64,000 nucleotides of DNA from Aurantiochytrium sp. KH105 (lineage: Eukaryota > Sar > Bigyra > Thraustochytrida > Thraustochytriidae): positions 1 through 64,000 of the forward strand of contig BGKB01000153.1 in assembly GCA_003116975.1 (NCBI GenBank), written 5' to 3'. Position 1 is the first letter of the stretch, and the number at the start of each line of letters is the position of its first letter. The position numbers and the translations under genes are program-made. This document shows, piece by piece, positions 37,501-46,943 of the stretch. A model generated the notes under the pieces. That model made no database searches and was not told where the DNA came from. It saw only the letters and a program-made list of their open reading frames with translations.

Positions 37501-38739
37501 GCACGCCTTCTTGCGAACTGCAGGGCTACGGTCGCTTAAAAGTCGGTCCACATGAACACGAGCAATCCAAATAAAATGAACGGGGTCCTGCTGCATGAAA
37601 GCCTCGATGACGTGCAACGAGGCGAGGCGAACTTCCTCGTGAATATCCTTGCACCTGTTGTTCACCTTGCTGTGAAACATGCCATTGAAAAGCTGTTGCG
37701 CCATGCCATTGAGACGCTTGAGGGAGGCGGTCATGCGGAGGCATGAGGTTGCCAAATCGGCCACCGGCTTCTGCGACTTACTTGCAGCGGAAGCGATCGC
37801 TTCGAGTGCCTTGTCGATGGGCGCGGTGGACAAGAACTTGCTTGTGGGCTCGAGAAGCCCAGCAAGGGTCCTTTTTAGGTCTTTGATGAGCTTTTCCATT
37901 GGAGAGGCACGCTTCACCTTGCTAGCAAGCTGCTTGACCACTTTGAAGAGTTTGACGAGTTCGGCATTGAAGAGACTGAGAAGGGCTTTGCCGAGGTGGG
38001 CCGCAGTTTCCACAGCCGTGTGGCGAAAGGAAAGCATGGGACCCACGGAAAGAGCAACGACTGAGCGCACAAGCGCGGGAAGCACTTGGTAGAAGGCGCT
38101 TGAGTCGTCGATGAGGGAGAGCGTCGTGTCGCTCTCTGCGATGAGTGCTTCCCAGAATCGCGCAAATTTGCTGGGAAATTGCTTCCAATGTTGCAAAGGG
38201 TACTTGTCGAAGAAGCTTTTGCGATCAGAAGCAATGTCGCTTGCGATGTCGTCGACTTCATCCTTTTCGACTTCAACAATATCGTTCTCATCGGGATCCT
38301 CGTCTTCGTCGCGAAGGGCCGAGCGTACCGTGTCGGCGGGGGTTCCGGCGCACTCTAGCAAAAAGCCTACGAGTTTGACGGAGATACTTTCTGGCGTCGA
38401 TGACTCGTCCTGGACGATTTCGCGCACAAGTTGAGTGATGGATACGCCGTCATCTGCGAGAGCGGCGAGGATCTCGCCAAACTCCATCGTTTCGGCGCCA
38501 TTCTTGCTTTTTTTGCCCCGGGACTTGGACGTCGACTTTTTCGTTTTTGTCTTGGCGCTACTTTTGCTGCGAGACTTTTGCGAGGTCTTTGTCGTCTCTT
38601 GCTCACTATCGTTTGCAAAATCGTCGTCCTCGGAGCTTTCTCCCTCGTCCCCTTCAGCTGCCACGCGCTTTGAAGGGCCTGCCACAAACCACGTGGTCGC
38701 AGTGCGTTTGCGCGCAGATCTTCTCTCCGATGAGGTCAT
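34534..38739 (-). CDS. Cohesin subunit SA/Scc3 (STAG) homologue, 1401 aa
   Basis: Scc3/STAG binds the kleisin and DNA and is needed for sister chromatid cohesion in the nucleus. Start at 38739 (MTSSERRSARKR), after a microsatellite-rich leader. The first 110 residues are basic/acidic and disordered with Lys/Ser runs. Then come YPLQHWKQFPSKFARFWEAL and FRHTAVETAAHLGKAL, matching the STAG domain. A block FNGMFHSKVNNRCKDIHEEV... with RLASLHVIEAFMQQDPVHFI and LLSDRSPAVRKKACEVW matches the stromalin conservative domain and HEAT repeats after it. A long Asp-rich insert (about residues 590-630, encoded by GTC/ATC repeats at about 36900-36980) interrupts the HEAT array, and an acidic, Ser-rich tail (about 1240-1400) ends the protein. 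Length agrees with the family. Confidence 0.9.
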   Translation of the reverse strand: MTSSERRSARKRTATTWFVAGPSKRVAAEGDEGESSEDDDFANDSEQETTKTSQKSRSKSSAKTKTKKSTSKSRGKKSKNGAETMEFGEILAALADDGVSITQLVREIVQDESSTPESISVKLVGFLLECAGTPADTVRSALRDEDEDPDENDIVEVEKDEVDDIASDIASDRKSFFDKYPLQHWKQFPSKFARFWEALIAESDTTLSLIDDSSAFYQVLPALVRSVVALSVGPMLSFRHTAVETAAHLGKALLSLFNAELVKLFKVVKQLASKVKRASPMEKLIKDLKRTLAGLLEPTSKFLSTAPIDKALEAIASAASKSQKPVADLATSCLRMTASLKRLNGMAQQLFNGMFHSKVNNRCKDIHEEVRLASLHVIEAFMQQDPVHFIWIARVHVDRLLSDRSPAVRKKACEVWRVCMLSAGPAQDLELDAADRKRSDQSLLKKKSDWASRSLADELGGPLLSDVNAGVIESAIRAVSAIFEVNRKSVEMSTEQAVERCLCYMDTAEESLAGVRLAAAEFALKSRPELVGDAGASGSARTGAAGLAQARLQLASLLELLANLAGSRQGSKRASTDKDNNDDGNMEEDDDELDDDDDDDDIDDDIDDDIDSDIGYEELREMAARPRILPFEILAKVVQAFWALPECDFLRNWEAQCNMLQSYGENNVSGNLGALRAQTLAGIIRAASDCIPEHSGATGKSARGGNRRKSLSAAAKKDAADMARSLHEAVERSLTDLVVTFRAEPAVLRNLIPLCAKLDLALYTRDSQRKKLAKLTKSLSQVFLQHMDPVLLLETGRILAGVLASSETSPVGKEANTILAEMRTSVHASIAKAGEQFKDGAADEETWTALANGVRRIGMLLRVDAETEPLEIETQNNVCNALCTCGRKEAVLLADGLVALQLDLVAAFRAAASACDDKEELESACADVVRRRDAIARVLEHVFDTYDSPRKLQQAAIATLMDMRVLCARRLESTALHALAWRPSKPLVAAADAATRSFVDRAAKAGSRQQPSMEMQRLLVAPAVRSALYSGSALAGYLVAQAGHGNKDLDDAADVLQNTARKSDTESLMVMQHEALRVSFLAQDKDGNGRVEEDENDEGDEKGLSARAASLAREISARAHNCPERMAPPLIAALEEDFAFALAATDDNASLGRVGFLALLVPFVRILKPHQLHDVRQVWSAQINESTSQASAIMKLLLSEDEPNGDLDENLVKRGRAAFRDLEAALGVRTQTGAKSDKNGDVVVDDDDDDADDDDDDDEAEESDMEEKNESKSSSASRRRSAASSQSSKRRTPKSRQSSTSTSSARKRRKVVNDGKDENEEEEEDDDVSAREIEKNLFAASDSETGRTASRTGPQGDALFSESGVGAHESAHPGDEDEDGVSNDEAVKGVRPRRRSGRMAA

Positions 38740-39225
38740 TGTCTTCAAGCGTACGTACGCACGCGTCCGTCCGGGCGTGCGTGCGTACGCGCAAGCGAGC
38801 AAGCGAGCAAGCGAGCAAGCAGTCAGAGCTTGAGCTCGTCTTGCGTTCGTTAGGTTGTCCTCGCGTGTCCAAAGTGCTTGCTCGCCGCGCGATGGAAGCC
38901 TTTGCGCTCCAGTGCAGAGCAGCACGGCAAGGCCTCAAGGGCGGCCGATATGCGTGCGCGGCAGGTGGTCGCGAGCGCGGCGGATCTCGCCTCGTCCGCG
39001 TCGCTCGCGCTCCGGTCGCGATCTGCTACTGCCGACGGGCGCCTCGCGTTGCCGTCGCCGCGGTTAGGCAGACGCGGCCTATTTTTGTAAATAGGCCTCT
39101 TCATTTTTTCCCCCTCAGGCTGCGAAGCGAAGACTCTGACTTGGCTTGGCGATCTTTTCTTATCTCCTGACGCGCGTGGCTTCGACGCGGTCCGCAGGCA
39201 GAACTCGGACAAAGCGCGAGCGACG
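38740..39225. other. Divergent promoter between cohesin and TMX-like genes
   Basis: 486 bp. Contains a CGTACG/GCGTGCGTGCGTACGCG run, a GAGCAAGC octamer repeat (about 38792-38820) and a 9-bp stem hairpin at 39076-39097. No gene is seen. Confidence 0.55.
39076..39097. repeat. Perfect 9-bp hairpin, GGCCTATTT / AAATAGGCC
   Basis: The two arms are exact complements with a TTGT loop. It lies about 130 bp upstream of the TMX-like start codon, in the gap shared with the divergent cohesin gene; its arms contain the TAGGCC core seen elsewhere. Confidence 0.9.
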
Positions 39226-40038
39226 ATGCAGGCGAGGAGCGTGCTCGGCGGCGCGGCGCGCGCGGTGATTCTGGCTTTGGCCCTTTGCGTGCTGTTCGTG
39301 GCGCCGGACGGCGCGGAAGGACGTGTTATCGAGCTCGGAGAGGAGAACTTTGAGCACTTGACGCAAGCCGCGACGGGCGCGACGACGGGTGACTGGTACG
39401 TGTGAAGGGAGGCGAAGGGGGACTCGTGCGAGCGGCACGCTTATTTTTACGTGAACGAATGCGAGGCGCGCAGGTTTGTCAAGTTTTATGCCCCATGGTG
39501 CGGCCACTGCAAGCGCATGGCGTCAGCATGGAAAATCTTGGGCGAAGAGCTCCTTGGCGAGATCAACGTGGCAGAGGTGAATGCTGAGAATAATAAAGCC
39601 TTGGCGCGCCGTTTCGAGATTAAGGGATTCCCGACCCTCCTGTACTTTCATCAGGGCACGATGTACAAATTTCGGGGAAAGCGCGACGTCGAGACCATGG
39701 CCGAGTTCGCCCGATACATTGCCGAGCACCGCACGGGTCCGGAAGACGTCGAAGGCGTCCCTGTTCCTGCCGAAGCCTCTTTTCTTGCCACGAATGCTGC
39801 TGTGTACGATCACATGATCATGACCTTGCGCGATGAGCCACTCAAGGCTGCGTTGGCAGCCCTTGCCGGCATTCTGGTTGGCGCTGGAGCCGTCTATGCC
39901 GTCTTCAGGCAGCGCGACACGAATTCAGAGGTGCCTGCTGCCAAGAGAGGCAGGCGAGGTGCAACAAAGATGGACAATAAGAACGAAGCCACAGCCGAAA
40001 AGGAAGCCGCTGCATCGGAAGCTAAAAAGACCAAATAG
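39226..40038 (+). CDS. TMX-like membrane thioredoxin/PDI protein, 244 aa, one intron
   Basis: Exons 39226-39395 and 39474-40038; splicing the 78-nt intron joins GACTG to GTTTGTC and restores DWFVKFYAPWCGHCK. A hydrophobic N-terminus (AVILALALCVLFVAP, about residues 14-28) is a signal peptide. The thioredoxin domain has the PDI-type active site WCGHC (Cys66, Cys69) and the conserved cis-proline segment KGFPTLLYF. One membrane helix follows at about residues 181-200 (KAALAALAGILVGAGAVYAV), then a charged cytosolic tail ending KKTK, which fits a KKxx ER retrieval signal. The inferred role is disulfide exchange at the ER membrane, as in the TMX family. Confidence 0.9.
39396..39473 (+). other. Spliceosomal intron in the TMX-like gene
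   Basis: 78 nt, donor GTACGTGTG, acceptor GCGCGCAG, phase 2. It lies immediately before the thioredoxin strand that leads to the active site. Confidence 0.88.
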
Positions 40039-41382
40039 TTTGACGTTCCTTTTTCTTGACTATCACTTCGGAATCCCCGAAATGAGTTTGTCGAATATGA
40101 TGCAACGGGTAGGAAAACGAAACAAGAATTGGTTGTCATTTCATAAGCATCAGGTAGAATCAATGCGTTCATCAAATTGCAGCCCGGTCCAATGTCGCGT
40201 GGCCAGGGCTGTTTTGACACAGGAAAAGCCACGAAACGCACCTTTTCAATTTTGAAACGTAAGGAGCGAGACCAACCGTGACGTCCATGTATGTAAAGGA
40301 ATAGACCTCGACAGGGAAAACTGCTATATCGTCTTCGTCTTCTTCTTCGTTTTCTTATCTTATCTTTGCCACCCTTCGATCTGATTCCATATCTTTCCTT
40401 TTCACCGTCGCTTCTACCGCTACAGTCCTCACCATGGAGCATGCACGAACTCCACCTAACAGTAATCTTCTTTACTGTTAGTACGTGCCGACCTTCCCTG
40501 GCCGATCATTGCCTTGCCAGCTCTCTTATTACATGGTTTCACTGCCAGCATAGATACGTAGATCACATCCACCCTGGCCCTCCCCTCCCTGACCTCGCCC
40601 GTTTCGCGCCCTCGCCGAGCACGGCGCCGCTCCTTCAAGTTCCAGCCAGAGAGAGCCCTGCACTTTTAGCGGCGCCCCGCGTGGCCCAACTTGGCCCCGC
40701 GTGGCCCAGCGCGGCCCGAGCCGCCCAGCCCGCCGCAGACGCAGCTGCAGACGCAGCTGCAGTCGCATCCATCCCTCCTCGCTCGCCGCCGCCCGGGCCG
40801 CGCGTTCTTCGCGGCCGCGGCCCCCTCGCCGCCCTCGACCTCGTCCTCCTCCTCCTCCTCCTCCTCGCCCGGCGGCGTCTTCTCCATCGCCATCTTCTTC
40901 TCCAACCGCATCTCGTCTCCATCGCCACATCTGATCATCTCGTCTTCATCAACATCGCCATCGTCGTCGCCTCCTGCCGTCGTCCCGGTCGTTATCGTCC
41001 CTCGCGCCGAGCCAGGCGCCGCGATTCCAGCCGCGCAGCGGTCGCAGCGCAGCGCGGCGCGGCGCGGCAGAGCGGAGTCGCAGTTCCTGGCGGCCAGGGC
41101 GCAAGGCGGGGCAGAGCAGAGAGCAGAGCAGAGAGCAGAAAGCAGAGGGCAAGAAGGAGAGCGGGAGAAGAGCAGGGAGAAGAGGGCTCGCGTGCAACGG
41201 CCAGGCGCGGGCAGGGAGCGAGGGAGCGAGGGCGCGGCAGACCCGCTCGCGACGCCTGCGCGCGGCGGAGCCCGAGCGAGCGAGCTCGGCGTGCGCCCGG
41301 CGAGCGGCCGCCTGCGCGCGGAGAGAGGAGGAGGCGGCGGCCGGCGACGGACGCAGCAGCAGCGGCGGCGGCGGCGAGCAGG
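40039..41382. other. Intergenic region and long leader of the kinesin gene
   Basis: 1.3 kb. The 3' flank of the TMX-like gene is AT-richer; the last 800 bp are GC-rich with TCCTCC and GCAGAGCAGAGA-type repeats. The kinesin frame remains open upstream, but the translation is compositional (Pro/Ala/Arg). Confidence 0.5.
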
Positions 41383-44300
41383 ATGAGCGAGTCGACGAAC
41401 ATCCGCGTGGCGGTGCGGATCAGGCCGCTCCTGTCCAAGGAGAAGCTGGAGCGATGCAGCGAGTGCGTGCGCCCGCTGAGCGAGTCGGAGCTCGTCATGA
41501 TGGGCAAGGAGAAACAATTCACCTTTGACCAAGTCTTTGGTCAGACCTCGCACCAGCACGAGATCTATGCGAAAAACGTATCGCCCCTCGTCAGAACACT
41601 CTTTGACGGCTACAACGCTACCGTCCTGGCATACGGCCAGACCGGGAGCGGCAAAACTTACACCATGGGCACATCCACAGACTCGCTCGTCGATGACGAC
41701 GACAGTAAGCTCGGCGTCATTCCGCGCGCCATGTCGGAAATCTTTGACATCATCGAAGAAAAAAAGGCCGCGAACCCAGGCGCAGAGTTCTACCTCCGGG
41801 TGCAGTTTCTGGAAATCTATGGCGAGGACATTCGCGACTTGCTTGACCCGGCAGGGTCCTCAGAGGGCAAGGTGGTCAGCGTGCGCGAAAGCGAAAAGGG
41901 CATGGAGGTCTGCGGCGCCGTGGAGGAGTCCGTCAAGTCTACGGCTGCCATGTACGAAGCACTCGAACGCGGATCCCTCTGTCGCACCACGGGCAGCACG
42001 GAGATGAATGTACACTCCTCGCGCTCGCACGCAATCTTCACCATCATCATCGAGCAGCACTTGCCCGTGGCCGCGGACTCCACATCGGCTGGGGGGGATA
42101 ACAGTTCCGCGGACCCAAACCAGCAAAAGGAAGAAAACCCCGCCGCGGAAAGCGGCGAGAGCACCGAGGGCGAGACCGCTGCTAGCAATGGCGAGTCGGC
42201 CGCCGGCGACGATGTCGAATACCGTATTGCCAAATTCCATTTTGTGGACCTTGCCGGCTCTGAGCGCGCCAAACGAACCGGCGCCACGGGAACCCGTCTC
42301 AAGGAAGGAATCAACATCAACAAGGGTCTCCTGGCCCTAGGCAACGTAATTTCTGCCCTCGGCGACGAAACCAAGCCAAAAGGCACGCACGTGCCATACC
42401 GTGATTCCAAGCTCACGCGCATGTTGCAGGACTCCCTCGGTGGCAACAGTCGCACCCTGATGATCGCCTGCGTATCGCCTGCTGATGCTAATTTTGAAGA
42501 AACCCTCAACGCCCTGCGCTACGCAAATCGTGCTCGCAACATCAAGAACAAACCGATCGTCAACCGCGACCCAAACTCGTCACAGATTGCGACGCTCAAG
42601 GCACAGATCCAGCAACTCAAACTGCAACTCTACGGGAACGGCGGGCCTCAACAACAGCCACAAGATCAGCACTCAATGCAAAACTTCCAGCAGCAACAGC
42701 AGCAAGGTTTTGGCGCGGGCATGGGCTTTGGGGCTTTCGGCAACGGCGAGGAACTCTCGCACGCCCGCCAAGAGCTCGAGATGGCGCGCATGCGAGCCGA
42801 CGGCGCCGACGCGCAAGTTCTCAAACTCACCGACGCGCTCGAGCGCGAAAAACGGTCGCGCTCCGAAGTTCAGGAAAAGTACATTATGGCCGCTGCCCAG
42901 GTCGATTTTTACAAAAGCAAGTTCGGCGGCGAGACCGGCGAGGCCAAGGACATTGAGCTTGACGAAGAGGCCATCAAGAGCAATGCGCAATACTTGCGTA
43001 AAATCGAAGAGCTTCAGCGACAGCTCGAGACCAGCGACGGCCAGCTCTCCCAGGCACGCAAAGAGCTCAAAACCCTCCAGAGCGAGTTCACCTTTGCAGA
43101 CTCTCTCGACGAGGTCGAAAAGGAAATCGTACGCAACGCGCGCATTCGTCGGAGCCTCGAGGGCTTTCACGGCGCCGGCAAGGGCGGCGGCGCCGTCGCC
43201 CGCTCGGGTCTTGATGAAACCACCGACATGGACGACGACGAAGACGACGATGACCTCGACGACGACGAAGGTGGCCATGCAGACGACTTTGATCCCCACG
43301 CCCTCAGCGCCGAAGACCTTGCGGCGGATCCCTCGCTGCTTGAGGTGAACGAGGACGACGACGAAGCGACCCGGGAACTCAAGGAAAAGTTCCAGAAAAC
43401 TCAGGATAGCTATCGCAGCATGGTACAGAGCTACGACGTGACCCTGCGCTCCAAGCAGATGATCATGAAAAAGGTCGTCGAGGAACGCAAAAAGTTCGAG
43501 GCCATGAAGGCTCACTACGAGGCGAAAATGGCAGAGATGAACGCCGAGGTCCTGGTCACGCAGCAGCAGCGCGACGCTCTCGATTGTAAAATCAAGGAAC
43601 TCGAGACGAAAAAATCCAGCGAGGCGAACAAGACCCAAATCACCAAGCTCCGCCTTCAGCTCAAGGACAAGATGGAGCGCCTCAAAAATCTGGAAAAACA
43701 GGGCAAGCAGCTTGCAGACGCCAAGCGCATGGCCAGCAAGTGGCAAGTCAAGGAGCAAAAGATCCAGCGTGAAATTGACAGCATGAAAAAGCAAAAGGTC
43801 GAATACCAGCGCCGCATGGAGGAGAACGCCAAAAAGTACCGCGAAGAGGCGCAGCAGCGCAAGCAAGAGATTGCTCGTCTCCGCAAGCAGCAGCGCGTCC
43901 TTGCGCAGGACAAGCAAAAGCTCCAGATGCGAAGCACACGCGACGAGCGTCTTCTCCGTCAAAAGACCGAGCAGGTTACGGCCATGCAGCGCAAGTTGCG
44001 TCAGGCGCAGCGACTCACGTCCTTCAACAAGCAACTCACCGAAAAGGAGCGCAAGCAGCGCAAGCTCCTCGACAAGTGGGCCCGCGAGCGCATCAAGCAC
44101 GACGAGGAACTCGAGCGTCTGCAGCGCTCTCTTTCCAAAAAGCAAGCCGCGATCGAGCGCAAAGAACAGCTTTGCCGCGAACTCGAGGATCGCAAGCGTG
44201 CCGCCGAGCAGCGCGCAAATGTGGCAGAGAAAAGCGCCGCTCAAGCTCTCAACGCTGTCGGGTCCACACCTGATCCAAGCCCTGCTGCCGCTCGTGGTCG

Positions 44301-46593
44301 GAGCGGTTCGACGTCTGCCGTGGTAGCTCAACCGCCCCAAACGTCTGCGGCGACACCGGTGGCGGCTTCGTCGACGCCAACGGGCCCGGCCGAAAAGCAA
44401 AGCCTTCGCTCCTTCTTTGTCAGCACCAAAGATAGTGCAAGCAGTAGCGGCGGTCCGCTGCGGTCGAGGTCGGCATCTGCCGCCGCAGCAGCCTCTGCTT
44501 CTGCCAATGCTGCGAAAATGACACCCGAGGAAATGGAAGCTGTCGAAGAACTCGAGCAGCGCCTTGAAGCTGCAGAGTACGAAATCATCTTTCACAAAAA
44601 GCAGTGCGAAGCCGCGGCCGCCAAAATCGGCGATGTGGGCAAGGACGCCGGCGCGGATGCCGAACCTGCAGCAGGGGCGCCAGCCGCCGCCGGGGCCAAG
44701 CGGGATGCTGCACAGGCCGGGCAGCAGCGCGAATCGGCTTCCAAGCTTAGTAACAAGGACGAATCCTTCGCGAACATCTTTCCTGTCGAGCTCACTTCGC
44801 TCGAGGAGGCCAAGTCGGTCTTCCAGGAGCTTTTGCAAATGTACGTTGATGCGAAGCGATCCAAGTCTCAGCTCAAGCAAACCATCGAGCGTCTCAAACA
44901 GCAGGCGTATGTCGACGAGTCGCGTTCTCGCCGGGATCTTCAACAGCGTCGCAAGTCTCTCATGCCGTCCTCGGCTTCTGCCTCCGGCACCGTCTCTTCG
45001 CCGGCCTCATCCATTGCGGGCACCCCGGCGTTTACACGGCATTCCATGGGCCATGCAGGCTCGCCCATGGCCGCTGCAGCAACGCCCATCACCGCGCGCG
45101 TACTGCAGGATAAACTCGGCGAGTCCAGCGAGCTCTGCAATGTCCTGCTCAAGGAAAACCAAAAGCTTTTGGGAATCATCAAGGAGAATGGCATCCGCGT
45201 AGACCCAGGTCTTGAAGAAAACCTCAACGAAGCCAAGCTGCGTGCTCTCGAGGACCAAGTCCGCCAGCTGCAGGTTTCGGGCTCGTCGTCGGCGCTCTTT
45301 TCTGCTCGGGATACAGGCCGCAGGTCAAGCCTTGGGGCAAACTTTGCCAGTATGGCTAGCGCGATGCTTGCGACCCCGCAATCGCAGCAGGCGCAATCGC
45401 AGATGCTGGCCCAGACTCCGAACGATGCCGAAATCGCTGCGGCCCGCCGGGCAGCGGAGCGAGCAGACATTCTTCACGAAGAGCAAACCGCGTTGAACCA
45501 GCAACGCACCCCAGGGGTCTTTGATCGCCTCTCCAACACGCAAAATTTTACGGGAATCCACAAACGCAAGATCATTGACCAACAAACTCGCGAAAACACC
45601 TTGGACGAGCTTGTGATCAAGCCCATCACCGAGCTCGAAGTGGACTCTCTCCAGCTCACAGACGCACATCCCGAGTCCACAGTAGATGGCATGACCCTCA
45701 ACCCGGCTGCGCTGGCCGAGATACAACGCAAGACGAATGGGCGCAGCACTAGCCCTCGTGCAAGTCTCGAGGGCACCGGGCCCGGGTCTGGGTCTGGGTC
45801 CAATAGGGTGGGCAGCCCGCGCGCAGGACGACGCAGCTCGAACGAATCCGGTTCAGGTTCACCATCGTTCACCCGGATGACTGAGTCGTACTCGAATCGG
45901 TGCGCGCAAGAATCCAAGTTGCGCGCCGCGCGGTCTCGGGAGTCAACGGGATCAGTTGGGAGCGCCTCATCCACGATGAGCACCTCGAACCCCAAGTCAG
46001 CTACCGCCGCTGTCGCAGGAGTTGTCGCTCCCCCAGCCCCAGCTTTGGCGTCTGCTTCTGGATTGGGTACCAGCGGGGGGGAGATCAAGAATGGAAGCGG
46101 CACTTACCGTGCGGAGGTTGGCGGCCTGTACAGAAACAACGCCACCTCGGGCACGGGGTCTCGAAGCAATGGTCGCGCTCGCCAGCTTGCCTGGGAATCG
46201 CAAAAGGCCAAGCCTGGCTCAGCTGACGCAAGTGCCAAGCCAGGCAGCGGAAATACTCGTAGCGGATCCCCAGGCACACCCGAGGACAATCCTGAAAAGG
46301 AGAACACGTCGGACGATGCCGTAATCGCAGGCGGGGCCATTCTTGCGAGCGCGAAACCCATTCACGAACGACTCGCCGATCCAAAATACTACACTGGCGT
46401 CCAGAAACAAAAAGCTCTCGGATCTGACGCTGGACCCGGTGGAGTTCTCTCCTCTCCGGGCGCCAGTACAGCTGTGGGCCAGGCCTTCACGGCCAGCAGC
46501 GCCCAAGCGAGCGCCCAGGCGAACGCCACGGCGGCCCAGCTGCGCAAGAGGCTCGCGCAAGAGCGAGCGCGCCGTAAAAAGGTCACAAACTAG
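41383..46593 (+). CDS. Kinesin-4-like motor protein with TPPP-like tail motifs, 1736 aa
   Basis: Microtubule motor. Start at 41383 (MSESTNIRVAVRIRPLL), right at the motor domain. Motor motifs: P-loop GQTGSGKT (85-92), switch I SSRSHAIF, switch II DLAGSE, then GININKGLLALGNVISAL and VPYRDSKLTRMLQDSLGGNS. These and the VIPRAMSEIFDII segment are most like the kinesin-4 (KIF4/KIF21) group. An acidic insert precedes switch II (about residues 230-280) and another lies at about 610-640. A long coiled coil spans about 680-960, followed by Ala/Ser-rich linkers. The tail carries two motifs resembling the microtubule-binding signature of TPPP/p25-alpha: FDRLSNTQNFTGIHKRK (about residue 1378) and HERLADPKYYTGVQKQK (about residue 1660). 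The C-terminus is basic. Class assignment is from motifs only. Confidence 0.9.
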   Translation: MSESTNIRVAVRIRPLLSKEKLERCSECVRPLSESELVMMGKEKQFTFDQVFGQTSHQHEIYAKNVSPLVRTLFDGYNATVLAYGQTGSGKTYTMGTSTDSLVDDDDSKLGVIPRAMSEIFDIIEEKKAANPGAEFYLRVQFLEIYGEDIRDLLDPAGSSEGKVVSVRESEKGMEVCGAVEESVKSTAAMYEALERGSLCRTTGSTEMNVHSSRSHAIFTIIIEQHLPVAADSTSAGGDNSSADPNQQKEENPAAESGESTEGETAASNGESAAGDDVEYRIAKFHFVDLAGSERAKRTGATGTRLKEGININKGLLALGNVISALGDETKPKGTHVPYRDSKLTRMLQDSLGGNSRTLMIACVSPADANFEETLNALRYANRARNIKNKPIVNRDPNSSQIATLKAQIQQLKLQLYGNGGPQQQPQDQHSMQNFQQQQQQGFGAGMGFGAFGNGEELSHARQELEMARMRADGADAQVLKLTDALEREKRSRSEVQEKYIMAAAQVDFYKSKFGGETGEAKDIELDEEAIKSNAQYLRKIEELQRQLETSDGQLSQARKELKTLQSEFTFADSLDEVEKEIVRNARIRRSLEGFHGAGKGGGAVARSGLDETTDMDDDEDDDDLDDDEGGHADDFDPHALSAEDLAADPSLLEVNEDDDEATRELKEKFQKTQDSYRSMVQSYDVTLRSKQMIMKKVVEERKKFEAMKAHYEAKMAEMNAEVLVTQQQRDALDCKIKELETKKSSEANKTQITKLRLQLKDKMERLKNLEKQGKQLADAKRMASKWQVKEQKIQREIDSMKKQKVEYQRRMEENAKKYREEAQQRKQEIARLRKQQRVLAQDKQKLQMRSTRDERLLRQKTEQVTAMQRKLRQAQRLTSFNKQLTEKERKQRKLLDKWARERIKHDEELERLQRSLSKKQAAIERKEQLCRELEDRKRAAEQRANVAEKSAAQALNAVGSTPDPSPAAARGRSGSTSAVVAQPPQTSAATPVAASSTPTGPAEKQSLRSFFVSTKDSASSSGGPLRSRSASAAAAASASANAAKMTPEEMEAVEELEQRLEAAEYEIIFHKKQCEAAAAKIGDVGKDAGADAEPAAGAPAAAGAKRDAAQAGQQRESASKLSNKDESFANIFPVELTSLEEAKSVFQELLQMYVDAKRSKSQLKQTIERLKQQAYVDESRSRRDLQQRRKSLMPSSASASGTVSSPASSIAGTPAFTRHSMGHAGSPMAAAATPITARVLQDKLGESSELCNVLLKENQKLLGIIKENGIRVDPGLEENLNEAKLRALEDQVRQLQVSGSSSALFSARDTGRRSSLGANFASMASAMLATPQSQQAQSQMLAQTPNDAEIAAARRAAERADILHEEQTALNQQRTPGVFDRLSNTQNFTGIHKRKIIDQQTRENTLDELVIKPITELEVDSLQLTDAHPESTVDGMTLNPAALAEIQRKTNGRSTSPRASLEGTGPGSGSGSNRVGSPRAGRRSSNESGSGSPSFTRMTESYSNRCAQESKLRAARSRESTGSVGSASSTMSTSNPKSATAAVAGVVAPPAPALASASGLGTSGGEIKNGSGTYRAEVGGLYRNNATSGTGSRSNGRARQLAWESQKAKPGSADASAKPGSGNTRSGSPGTPEDNPEKENTSDDAVIAGGAILASAKPIHERLADPKYYTGVQKQKALGSDAGPGGVLSSPGASTAVGQAFTASSAQASAQANATAAQLRKRLAQERARRKKVTN

Positions 46594-46943
46594 CTGACAC
46601 GATCGCAAACTAGCTACCACGATAGTAGTAGGAGTAGTAGTATAGTATTTCACCCACTCAACCAACGAATTGAAGTAAACATCGTACCACGTAGTCATCC
46701 TATGACTGACTTATATCTGGCTTCTTCCCTTTTCCTTCGCGCTCGCGTCAAGCACTGCACCGCAAAGAGCTCTGTGTCGTGTCGAAGACTCGCAAGTGGT
46801 GTGCGCGCGCATCGGCTGTCCAGGTCAAGTTCTTGTAGGATACATGGCAAACTGTTGAGAGCTTAGGTCCAAAAGCCAAAACGGTTATCATTGTTACCAC
46901 TATACTGATCATCCAGAACCTCTTCGCACGCACTGCCGATACA
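46594..46943. other. Intergenic gap between kinesin and HEATR6 genes
   Basis: 350 bp. Begins with a repeated AAACTAGCT...ACGAT segment and an AGTAGTAGGAG run (about 46620-46642). No gene is seen. Confidence 0.5.

Noticed and set aside
40366-41382. In-frame N-terminal extension of the kinesin (339 residues)
   Set aside because: Translates repeats into Pro/Ala/Arg-rich sequence; the motor domain begins at MSESTNIRVAVRIRP as in other kinesins, so the start at 41383 is preferred.
42673-44943. 756-codon open frame antisense to the kinesin coiled coil
   Set aside because: Leu/Phe-rich reverse image of a Glu/Lys-rich coiled coil; no independent evidence.
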